This document shows positions 32,937-38,624 of a stretch of 38,624 nt of DNA, piece by piece. The notes below the pieces were generated by a model that made no database searches, was not told the DNA's origin, and saw nothing but the letters and a program-made list of their open reading frames with translations. The stretch's first letter is position 1. The number at the start of each line of letters is the position of its first letter. The translations under genes and the position numbers were made by a program. Source of the DNA: Butyrivibrio sp. (GTDB lineage: Bacteria > Bacillota > Clostridia > Lachnospirales > Lachnospiraceae); contig NZ_JAGAYD010000004.1 in assembly GCF_017940685.1 (NCBI RefSeq), positions 1-38,624 of the forward strand, in the 5' to 3' direction.

Positions 32937-34704
32937 ATTCTACATCTGCCAGGGCTGCGGCACCTTCTTCACCAGTCCTGATCTTTACTACATTGTCCAG
33001 GCTATATACGAAGATCTTGCCATCTCCGATGTGGCCTGTGTAAAGAGTCTTTTTAGCAGCTTCGATAACGTCCTCAACCGGGATCTTGCTGACAACAACT
33101 TCAAGCTTGATCTTGGGAAGGAGCGTGGCATCCATCTCAACTCCACGATACATGTCGCCAGAGCCTTTCTGGACACCACAGCCCATGACCTGAGTAACAG
33201 TCATTCCGGTAACTCCAAGCTCGTTCATAGCGCGGCGAAGCTTGTCGTAGCGGGACAACTTAGCGATGATGACAACTTTATGTATTCCTGACTCAGTATG
33301 AACAGGTGCTGTAACGACCGGTACTGAAGCCTTCTTCTGGAACTCGGAAGCCTCTTCGTAACCACTTACTCCAAGGTCTGTGTTCTCGTTTACTCCCATT
33401 GTAAGAGTGTTTGAAACGTCCATGATAGCGAATCCTGAGTAAGCTGATGCAAGGCCATGTTCTGTTGAATCAAGACCAAGGATCTCTTCTTCCTCAGTAA
33501 CTCTAAGGCCAAATATCTTTTTGATTGCTACGAATGTGATCGTGATAGTAACTGCTGTCCAGGCTGCTGTTGCTGCAAAACCTGCAAGCTGGACCCCAAG
33601 GAGCTTGAATCCGCCGCCATAGAACAGGCCAACCATCTCGTTTCCTGTTGCGTCTGCAATTGAGTAGCCAGGGGCTGCATTTGTAGCGAAAAGACCTACT
33701 GCCAGAGTTCCCCAGATACCATTTAAGCAGTGAACTGCAACGGCACCCACAGGATCATCGATGTGAAGCTTGTAATCAAGAAACCAAACACCAAAGCATA
33801 CAAGAAGCCCTGCCACAATACCAATGACTATAGCGCCGAAAGCATCTGTTACATCGCAGGGAGCTGTGATAGCAACAAGTCCTGCAAGTGAAGCGTTAAG
33901 ACACATTGAAACATCGGGCTTACCATATTTAAGCCATGTAAAGATCATACATGTAACTGTAGCCAGAGCTGGAGCAATTGTGGTTGTAACAAATACTGAT
34001 CCAAGCTGATCTACTGAAGTGCAGGCAGCGCCGTTAAATCCGTACCAGCCAAGCCAGAGAATGAATACGCCAAGAGCAGCTGCCACAAGGTTGTGACCAG
34101 GGAAAGCATTTACTTTAACTACCTTGCCGTCTTTATCTCTTTCGAACTTACCGATACGTGGTCCAAGGAATGCTGCACCGATGAGAGCTGAGATACCACC
34201 TACCATGTGAATACAGGTTGAACCTGCAAAATCATGGAAGCCAATCTGTGAAAGGAAGCCTCCGCCCCAGGTCCAGTGAGCTTCAATGGGATAAATGATT
34301 GCTGAGATAACTGCCGAGTACACACAATAAGAAATGAATTTTGTTCTCTCAGCCATTGATCCTGAAACGATGGTTGCTGTTGTTGCACAGAACACCAGGT
34401 TAAATACGAAGTTGGACCAGTCAAAGTTTGCATAGTTTGTGAAAATGTCAAATCCAGGTCTTCCGATGAATCCTGCCAGATCTTCACCAAGAAGAAGTCC
34501 AAATCCAATAAGAATGAATACTACAGTTCCAATACAGAAATCCATCAGGTTTTTCATGATGATATTTCCAGTGTTCTTGGCTCTGGTAAAGCCCGCCTCA
34601 CACATTGCAAAGCCTGCCTGCATCCAGAAAACCAGTGCTGCGCCAATTAAGAACCAGACGCTAAATACGGTACCATCTATAGCTTGTAAAATTTCTTCAC
34701 TCAT
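32935..34704 (-). CDS. amt: Ammonium transporter fused to a P-II regulatory domain
   Basis: The 589-residue protein has an Amt channel at ~1-430 with about eleven membrane segments. Family blocks are FWMQAGFAMCEAGFTRAKN, HMVGGISALIGAAFLGPR, FILWLGWYGFNGA, and a late AVAVHCLNGIWGTLAVGLF with the pore histidine. A linker leads to a P-II (GlnB/GlnK) domain at ~475-589: VVIIAKLSRYDKLRRAMNELG, a T-loop with GDMYRGVEM (the Tyr is the usual modification site), and GHIGDGKIFVYSLDNVVKIRTGEEG. The fusion suggests built-in gating by nucleotides and 2-oxoglutarate. GGAGGAG precedes the ATG. REP copies and the left leader-like element lie upstream. Confidence 0.96.
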   Translation of the reverse strand: MSEEILQAIDGTVFSVWFLIGAALVFWMQAGFAMCEAGFTRAKNTGNIIMKNLMDFCIGTVVFILIGFGLLLGEDLAGFIGRPGFDIFTNYANFDWSNFVFNLVFCATTATIVSGSMAERTKFISYCVYSAVISAIIYPIEAHWTWGGGFLSQIGFHDFAGSTCIHMVGGISALIGAAFLGPRIGKFERDKDGKVVKVNAFPGHNLVAAALGVFILWLGWYGFNGAACTSVDQLGSVFVTTTIAPALATVTCMIFTWLKYGKPDVSMCLNASLAGLVAITAPCDVTDAFGAIVIGIVAGLLVCFGVWFLDYKLHIDDPVGAVAVHCLNGIWGTLAVGLFATNAAPGYSIADATGNEMVGLFYGGGFKLLGVQLAGFAATAAWTAVTITITFVAIKKIFGLRVTEEEEILGLDSTEHGLASAYSGFAIMDVSNTLTMGVNENTDLGVSGYEEASEFQKKASVPVVTAPVHTESGIHKVVIIAKLSRYDKLRRAMNELGVTGMTVTQVMGCGVQKGSGDMYRGVEMDATLLPKIKLEVVVSKIPVEDVIEAAKKTLYTGHIGDGKIFVYSLDNVVKIRTGEEGAAALADVE

Positions 34705-34734
34705 ACTATTTCTCCTCCTAGTTATTTAGGTGAC

Positions 34735-34800
34735 CAGCCAAAAGAACCGTCCCCGTGACATGTTGTGCACAATGAGACAGAAGAAACGTCCCTGTGGCTT
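34735..34800 (-). repeat. REP-like repeats, locus 4 (2 copies) upstream of amt
   Basis: Two copies lie between the left leader-like element and amt, reading AAGAACCGTCCCCGTGACA and the diverged GAAACGTCCCTGTGGCTTG. They would be part of the amt transcript leader if it starts at the promoter near 35000. Confidence 0.85.
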
Positions 34801-34811
34801 GCCCGTGGCAC

Positions 34812-34977
34812 GAAAAAGACGATGCAATTTGGCTCATTGCTGTGCTAGCTGCAGCAGTGATGCCCCATTGCATCGTCTTTATAGTCGCAAAACGCTATTT
34901 ACCTGATCACCCAAAACAAAAAACGCCTTAGAGCAACGTGCTGTGCTCTAAGACGCCCTTGTCTTTATGAATTGTAA
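34812..34977 (-). ncRNA. Candidate structured leader RNA upstream of amt
   Basis: Transcription from the promoter at 34977-35005 would first make a hairpin at 34923-34956 (minus strand GCGTCTTAGAGCA paired with TGCTCTAAGGCGT), followed by a T-run. A linker with GTGATCAGGTAAATAG follows, then a second hairpin whose outer stem is AAGACGATGCAAT/ATTGCATCGTCTT, ending in TTTTT. The same order and linker appear in the inverted copy at 38246-38405 (plus strand), while loops and spacers differ. That pattern suggests selection on RNA structure. The transcript heads into the amt-P-II gene, so attenuation by nitrogen status is plausible but unproven. A mobile repeat carrying its own promoter is the alternative. 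Confidence 0.5.
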
Positions 34978-35020
34978 GTTTAAAGGATAAAAAAATCCTT
35001 GTCAAGTACTTTGTATACAA
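34977..35020 (-). promoter_or_regulatory. Promoter and palindrome driving the left leader toward amt
   Basis: On the minus strand TTGACA (35000-35005) and TAAACT (34977-34982) are 17 bases apart. The perfect palindrome TTGTATACAA (35011-35020) lies five bases upstream of the -35. The identical arrangement occurs at 38195-38239. Confidence 0.75.
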
Positions 35021-35030
35021 TTATGCAATT

Positions 35031-35408
35031 TTATTTATAGATGCTAGGAGTATGCATATTGTTGAGCATCGAAAGCAAATAGACACAGTATTGATTCATG
35101 CTGATACCTTCTCTTTTGGCGCTCTCGGCCAGTGACCGATGAAGACTCTTTGGAATTCTAAGCTTGAACTGCCCTGAATACTTCTCGTTGATCTCAGGTT
35201 CATTTATTGCGATTCCTTCTTCTAGTGCAGCTTCGAACCAAGTCTTTTTGGCGTCTTCGGCATTTTTTATTGCTTCTTCCACTGTACCACCCACAGTAAG
35301 GCACCCTGGTAACTCTGGAAATGAGATTACAAATCCTCCTTCATCGGTGTCCTTAACAATCTCCATCTTATATGGCTTTTTCATGTATTCATCAATTGTT
35401 TTCTTCAT
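35031..35408 (-). CDS. hicB: HicB-family antitoxin
   Basis: ATG 35408 is chosen because GGAGGAAGG precedes it at proper distance. The 125-residue product has a degraded RNase-H-like HicB domain (EIVKDTDEGGFVISFPELPGCLTVGGTVEEAIKNAEDA) and a C-terminal ribbon-helix-helix-type DNA-binding part (FKLRIPKSLHRSLAESAKREGISMNQYCVYLLS). It overlaps hicA by 17 bases. It would neutralise HicA and repress the operon at the palindrome in its promoter. Confidence 0.93.
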   Translation of the reverse strand: MKKTIDEYMKKPYKMEIVKDTDEGGFVISFPELPGCLTVGGTVEEAIKNAEDAKKTWFEAALEEGIAINEPEINEKYSGQFKLRIPKSLHRSLAESAKREGISMNQYCVYLLSMLNNMHTPSIYK

Positions 35409-35649
35409 CTGAATCACCTTCCTCCAAGACAACTCTCTTGACCATCTCTACATATACTTTCTTTATTGGTTCGTGCTTTGGAATAGTAATAGGGTTTTTT
35501 CCAGGCTTTCTAAATGTGTAATGACTACTTCCGCTGCTCGGTGCATGAATAGTGTAGCCATATGCCTCCAGGACACGTCTAAGTTCCTCGAATCTTAAAT
35601 CGTTTGATAGTGATAGAATCGCTGCTATAAGTTTGTCCCACTTTGACAT
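35392..35649 (-). CDS. hicA: HicA-family mRNA interferase toxin
   Basis: The 85-residue product has the HicA double-stranded-RNA-binding fold with FEELRRVLEAYGY, the catalytic-histidine segment SSGSSHYTFRKPG, and PITIPKHEPIKKVYV. GAGGTG precedes the ATG by five bases. Toxin-first order followed by overlapping hicB is the common arrangement. Expected activity is ribosome-independent mRNA cleavage when not bound by HicB. Confidence 0.93.
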   Translation of the reverse strand: MSKWDKLIAAILSLSNDLRFEELRRVLEAYGYTIHAPSSGSSHYTFRKPGKNPITIPKHEPIKKVYVEMVKRVVLEEGDSDEENN

Positions 35650-35661
35650 GTTTGCACCTCA

Positions 35662-35690
35662 ATTGTATTTGACACCATATACGGTGTCAA
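35662..35690 (-). promoter_or_regulatory. hicAB promoter with embedded operator palindrome
   Basis: On the minus strand TTGACA (35685-35690) and TACAAT (35662-35667) are exactly 17 bases apart. A perfect 8-bp dyad (TTGACACC and GGTGTCAA around a six-base centre, 35669-35690) covers the -35 and most of the spacer. A bound HicB dimer there would block RNA polymerase. Confidence 0.8.
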
Positions 35691-35740
35691 TATTTTGTAT
35701 TTTTTTATGAAAAATTCCTCTTTTGCTCAGCATAAATCTC

Positions 35741-35812
35741 TTGCATACTGTGGATTAATTCGTTATGATATAACCAACGGTTAGCGAATAGAATAATATA
35801 ACCATTGGTTAT
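35741..35812 (+). promoter_or_regulatory. XRE gene promoter with two operators
   Basis: TTGCAT (35741-35746) and TATGAT (35764-35769) are 17 bases apart. Just downstream are two near-identical dyads, TAACCAACGGTTA (35771-35783) and TAACCATTGGTTA (35799-35811), with centres 28 bases apart. They cover the transcription start and leader, as expected for autorepression. Confidence 0.75.
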
Positions 35813-35831
35813 TGTCAATAGGGAGAATATT

Positions 35832-36176
35832 ATGAATTTTCAGCCTGATAGATTAGTTCAGATACGCCAGAAGCTGGGCATTAACAAGGCAGAGGCAGCC
35901 AAGAGACTTAACATGTCTGCTATGGGTTATGGACGTTATGAGAACGGACAGAGGACTCCTTCGTATCAGACGATATGTTTTATTGCCCAGGTCTTTAACA
36001 CTTCACCGGAATATCTTTGCGGAATGGGTTCCGATGATGCAGCTAAGACAATTGTCATAGATCAGGATGAGGCACCTGAACTATTTAGCATGTTAGAGGA
36101 ACTTGGCTCCAATAGTGACTTGGAAAAGAGAATTCTTGGGTATTACCAAAAAATCAAGAATTCTGTGAAACACTAA
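35832..36176 (+). CDS. XRE-family helix-turn-helix regulator
   Basis: ATG 35832 follows AGGGAG by about seven bases; upstream in-frame codons fall in the operators. The 114-residue product has a Cro/cI-type domain at ~5-65 (LVQIRQKLGINKAEAAKRLNMSAMGYGRYENGQRTPSYQTICFIAQVFNTSPEYL). An acidic C-terminal part probably dimerises. It may repress itself through the TAACC dyads and perhaps the esterase gene 31 bases downstream. It does not look like part of the hicAB unit, which points the other way. Confidence 0.88.
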   Translation: MNFQPDRLVQIRQKLGINKAEAAKRLNMSAMGYGRYENGQRTPSYQTICFIAQVFNTSPEYLCGMGSDDAAKTIVIDQDEAPELFSMLEELGSNSDLEKRILGYYQKIKNSVKH

Positions 36177-36207
36177 ACCGCGTTTTCAAGCGCAGATAGA
36201 GGTGACC

Positions 36208-38142
36208 ATGTTTTATTTCCTGATTATTCTAATAACAATTTTATATATCGCAGTACTTGAGCTGTCCAAGAACATCCTTATCAGCTGGATCATCGCAGTA
36301 GCAGCCTGCGCAGCAATGATCGGTTATCGGGCTTATTGCAAAAAGAAATATGACGCCACTAGGGGCAGTGTTTTTGGGAATATCCATGGCTACGGCCCTG
36401 AGAATAAAAGGCGTGATATGCGCATCAGGGCGGTTTGCGCTATGCTTTTGTTTGTACTTGTACTTACAGCGAACTACTTCTTTACGCAGCCACCTGTTAA
36501 GCGCGTTCCGGTTGTTGATAATAAAAAGCCTGATGTCACGACGGTTGTAACTATAGATCAGGGGCAGCTTACCGGTGTCTATAATAAAGACCACACAGTT
36601 AAGGCATATGGCGGTATTCCTTATGCCAAGCCCCCTGTTGGGGAGCTGAGGTTCAGAGAACCGCAGACCCCTGATAAATGGGAAGGTGTAAGAGCCTGTG
36701 ATCATTTTGGACCTATGGCGATGCAGCCAAGGAGCAGCGTTATTTATGACTCTCTTGCAAGGATTCTGGGCTATCACGACTACCGCATCAGATTTGGGGA
36801 TGAGTATGTTGAAGAGATGAGCGAAGACTGCCTGTACCTTAATATCTTTTCTCCGGAAAAAGAGACTGATGACCTTCTGCCAGTAGTTCTCTATATCCAC
36901 GGTGGTTCTCTTACCACAGGCAAACCTTCCTACACAGAATATCGCGGCGAAGACCTGGCGAAAAAGGGTGTAGTGTACGTCAACTGCGCATACAGGCTGG
37001 GAGTGTTTGGTTACTACGCCGCAGAGGACCTAAAGAAAGAGTCTCCAAACGGCACTACTGGTAACTATGGCCTTCTTGACCAGATAGCAGCTCTTAACTG
37101 GGTATATAACAACATCAAGGCATTTGGCGGAGACCCTAAGAGAATCACCATTGCAGGTGAGTCAGCTGGAGCATCCAGCGTCAATGCAATTTGCGCTTCG
37201 CCCCTTTCCAAGGGGAAATTTCAGTACGCAATTGCTGAATCCAGCTCTGTCCTGCCCAAAGAGCCTTTCCACACTTTCAGATATTACGAGGATGCCATCG
37301 CCACTGGAGACGCAGTCAGAAGCGAGTTCCGGGTAGAAACCTCAGAGGAACTTAGAAATATTCCGGCAAAAGAGCTTGTGACCACCATTACTGATAACTC
37401 CGCTATGACAGTTGATGGCTATGCACTAACCCAGCAGCCCTATCTTACATATGAACAGGGTAAAAACAATGAGAAAGCTCTTTTAAACGGATTCAATGCC
37501 AAGGAGGCTGATGCATTTTTGTTAGACGACGAGGCTACAAGGGACAACTATGTGGAGCTTCTTGCCAAGGACATGGACGACTACGCAGAGGAAATGGCAC
37601 AGGTTGTCCCGTATAACCTGCCACAGCGTGATCAGCACATAATAATTGATAAGCTTGGAGAAGCCAAGGGAGCCCTTAACGTGGCTTACAGTGCTATGTG
37701 GTTTACTTATCCCCACTATGTTTGGAACAACTACATTGTTAAGCAGGGCATTCCGGCTTATGAGTACTATTTTACCAAGACCAATAACGTCCTTACCAAC
37801 TATCATGCAGGAGAACTGCCCTACGCCTACGGCAATCTCTGGCGTCATCCCGGGCTCTACGATGACAGCGACTATGAACTGTCTGAGATCATGCAGAGCT
37901 ACTGGGTAAACTTTATTTATAACGGAGATCCAAACGGTAGCTATCGCCAGACAGATGAACCAGGAGATGGTATCTACAACACAGAAGTAGCTGACAAGCC
38001 CCTTCCTGTCTGGGAGATGAGAAGTAAAGGGCAGGATAAGCTCCTTCAGCTTGATACAACTCTCCAGATGATCGATGATCCAAACCTGGAGATATACAAG
38101 GTCATCGACAAATATATGGATGAAAAGGTCAAGGGCAGATAA
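36208..38142 (+). CDS. Membrane-anchored type-B carboxylesterase
   Basis: ATG 36208 is chosen because AGAGG lies five bases before it. The 644-residue product has three N-terminal hydrophobic segments (MFYFLIILITILYIAVL, ILISWIIAVAACAAMIGY, and AVCAMLLFVLVLTANYFF). An esterase domain follows from ~110: YGGIPYAKPPVGELRF, EDCLYLNIFSP, oxyanion YIHGGSLTTG, and the nucleophile GESAGASS. A likely acid lies at NGFNAKEADAF and the histidine in NYHAGELPYAYG. The domain is the para-nitrobenzyl esterase/cholinesterase type and is likely placed outside the membrane. A role in removing acyl esters from plant or other substrates is possible. It lies 31 bases after the XRE gene. Confidence 0.93.
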   Translation: MFYFLIILITILYIAVLELSKNILISWIIAVAACAAMIGYRAYCKKKYDATRGSVFGNIHGYGPENKRRDMRIRAVCAMLLFVLVLTANYFFTQPPVKRVPVVDNKKPDVTTVVTIDQGQLTGVYNKDHTVKAYGGIPYAKPPVGELRFREPQTPDKWEGVRACDHFGPMAMQPRSSVIYDSLARILGYHDYRIRFGDEYVEEMSEDCLYLNIFSPEKETDDLLPVVLYIHGGSLTTGKPSYTEYRGEDLAKKGVVYVNCAYRLGVFGYYAAEDLKKESPNGTTGNYGLLDQIAALNWVYNNIKAFGGDPKRITIAGESAGASSVNAICASPLSKGKFQYAIAESSSVLPKEPFHTFRYYEDAIATGDAVRSEFRVETSEELRNIPAKELVTTITDNSAMTVDGYALTQQPYLTYEQGKNNEKALLNGFNAKEADAFLLDDEATRDNYVELLAKDMDDYAEEMAQVVPYNLPQRDQHIIIDKLGEAKGALNVAYSAMWFTYPHYVWNNYIVKQGIPAYEYYFTKTNNVLTNYHAGELPYAYGNLWRHPGLYDDSDYELSEIMQSYWVNFIYNGDPNGSYRQTDEPGDGIYNTEVADKPLPVWEMRSKGQDKLLQLDTTLQMIDDPNLEIYKVIDKYMDEKVKGR

Positions 38143-38194
38143 AAAACAAGCTTTGTTATAAACGGAGTAACAGGCCAGAAGCAGAATTGCATAA

Positions 38195-38239
38195 TTGTAT
38201 ACAAAAATACTTGACAAAGTATTTTTCATCCTTTAAACT
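38195..38239 (+). promoter_or_regulatory. Promoter and palindrome driving the right leader
   Basis: The palindrome TTGTATACAA (38195-38204), TTGACA (38211-38216) and TAAACT (38234-38239) with a 17-base spacer match the left copy. Transcription would start near 38246 and run toward the gene at 38551. Confidence 0.75.
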
Positions 38240-38245
38240 TACAAT

Positions 38246-38405
38246 TCATAAAGACAAGGGCGTCTTAGAGCAGGACTATACTGCTCTAAGGCGCTTTTTG
38301 CTTATGAGTGATCAGGTGAATAAGGGACTTACAAATATTAAGACGATGCAATGGGGCATCTTGCTGCGAAAAGCGCGGCATGATCTCGTTGTGTCGTCTT
38401 TTTGT
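38246..38405 (+). ncRNA. Candidate structured leader RNA upstream of the asparagine synthase-like gene
   Basis: Hairpin 1 pairs 38260-38273 with 38281-38294 (14 bp with one G-T, seven-base loop) and is followed by TTTTTG, a good terminator shape. The linker contains GTGATCAGGTGAATA. Hairpin 2 pairs 38340-38353 with 38387-38400 (14 bp with three G-T pairs) with an inner TGCTGCG/CGCGGCA stem, and ends in TTTTT. Relative to the left copy, outer-stem changes keep pairing through G-T pairs. Two terminators before a gene suggest attenuation, or a short independent RNA of about 55 bases. Confidence 0.5.
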
Positions 38406-38421
38406 GTGTAGAGCATTTGTG

Positions 38422-38526
38422 GTGACACGGGGACGGTTCTTTTGTCTCATTGTGTACAACAAGTCAAAAGAACCGTCCCCATGTCTCATTGCACACAATG
38501 AGACAAAAGAACCGTCCCCGTGTCAC
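38422..38526. repeat. REP-like repeats, locus 5: one direct and two inverted copies
   Basis: A direct copy (GACACGGGGACGGTTCTTTT) at ~38423 is followed by two inverted copies (AAAAGAACCGTCCCC) at ~38466 and ~38505. The direct copy can pair with either inverted copy, giving alternative hairpins in the leader of the gene at 38551. Confidence 0.9.
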
Positions 38527-38550
38527 GAAAAATATATGGAGGAAAGAAGT

Positions 38551-38624
38551 ATGTGCGCAATTCTTACATACACCAGGAAAGAGGCTGATGAAGCGTATTT
38601 CAAAGAGCTTCTTGAAAGGACCGC
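38551..38624 (+). CDS. N-terminal fragment of a probable class II glutamine amidotransferase (asparagine synthase-like)
   Basis: The window ends 24 codons into this gene, so it is cut by the window and not necessarily broken. GGAGG lies seven bases before the ATG. The product starts MCAILTYTRKEADEAYFKELLERT. Cys2 directly after the initiator methionine is the nucleophile position of Ntn-type glutamine amidotransferases such as AsnB. The helix ending in ERT is where AsnB proteins lead into the RGPD motif. The assignment rests on this short stretch and is tentative. Confidence 0.5.
   Translation, partial: MCAILTYTRKEADEAYFKELLERT

Larger units (their letters stand above)
34808..35042 (-). repeat. 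Inverted repeat, left copy (~220 bp)
   Basis: This copy matches the reverse complement of 38185-38412, with the same 29-base run from TGCTCTAAGACGCCCTTGTC onward and the same promoter. It begins beside the hicB stop and is bordered outside by REP copies, as is the right copy. The pair encloses hicAB, the XRE gene and the esterase gene. Confidence 0.85.
38185..38412 (+). repeat. Inverted repeat, right copy (~220 bp)
   Basis: This is the partner of 34808-35042 in opposite orientation. The best-conserved parts are the promoter region, the first hairpin, the GTGATCAGGT linker and the GATGCAATGGGGCATC segment; the apical loops differ. REP copies follow outside. Confidence 0.85.

Noticed and set aside
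37522-38229. 235-codon frame opposite the esterase
   Set aside because: It runs antisense to a well supported esterase domain and lacks a plausible start region.
34812-38408. 6S RNA, glutamine riboswitch or ANTAR hexaloop leader
   Set aside because: The ends do not pair as in 6S RNA, no glnA-type core was recognised, and the hairpin loops are seven to eight bases without the paired hexaloop pattern; a profile search could reopen this.
1-38624. tRNA or rRNA genes
   Set aside because: No cloverleaf with the T-arm GTTCRANNC pattern in context, and no rRNA-like stretch, was found on either strand by eye.

Overview
The window looks like a chromosomal segment of an anaerobic Firmicute, most likely a Lachnospiraceae member of the Butyrivibrio/Pseudobutyrivibrio kind. 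This is inferred from the oxygen-independent (cbi-type) cobalamin pathway, strong GGAGG ribosome binding sites, sigma-A promoters, meso-diaminopimelate dehydrogenase, rhamnose catabolism and dispersed GGGGACGGTTCT repeats. No database search was possible; all names come from reading motifs, lengths and gene order.

Layout. 1-490 is a very large imperfect palindrome, followed by a possible 45-residue Gly-rich peptide and REP-like repeats. 972-3698 encodes a long coiled-coil, membrane-anchored surface protein. 3784-23539 is one long cobalamin operon led by a sigma-A promoter and a B12 riboswitch: cbiK, a binding lipoprotein, cbiP, cbiC, cbiD, cbiF, an ABC permease and ATPase, cbiG, cbiH, a cbiJ-cbiE-cbiT fusion, cbiA, cobT, cobU, cobS, cbiB and cobD, mostly overlapping or a few bases apart. 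It ends at a ~190-bp palindrome shared with the convergent rhaBAD operon (23769-27355, minus). An AraC-type regulator diverges from rhaB. Then come a phosphoribosyltransferase-like gene (minus), ddh, an O-acetylhomoserine sulfhydrylase gene, and an aldo/keto reductase with an iron-sulfur tail. An ammonium transporter fused to a P-II domain (minus), a hicAB toxin-antitoxin pair, an XRE repressor and a membrane-anchored carboxylesterase follow. The window ends in the first codons of a probable class II glutamine amidotransferase (asparagine synthase-like).

How it fits together. The cobalamin operon covers most steps from cobalt insertion to nucleotide-loop assembly, but cbiL and a corrinoid adenosyltransferase are not present here. 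It has two unusual parts: the cobaltochelatase is a secreted lipoprotein, and it shares an N-terminal NEAT-like domain with the ABC binding lipoprotein encoded next to it. The ABC ATPase also carries a nine-cysteine tail. This suggests a surface metal or tetrapyrrole handling system coupled to import.

The other strong signal is a pair of ~200-bp homologous non-coding elements in inverted orientation (34812-35020 and 38195-38408). Each has a perfect palindrome, a TTGACA-N17-TAAACT promoter, a terminator-like hairpin, a conserved linker and a second terminator-like hairpin. One points into the ammonium transporter gene and the other into the asparagine synthase-like gene. They look like an undescribed nitrogen-linked leader RNA or attenuator, or alternatively a mobile repeat that carries a promoter.
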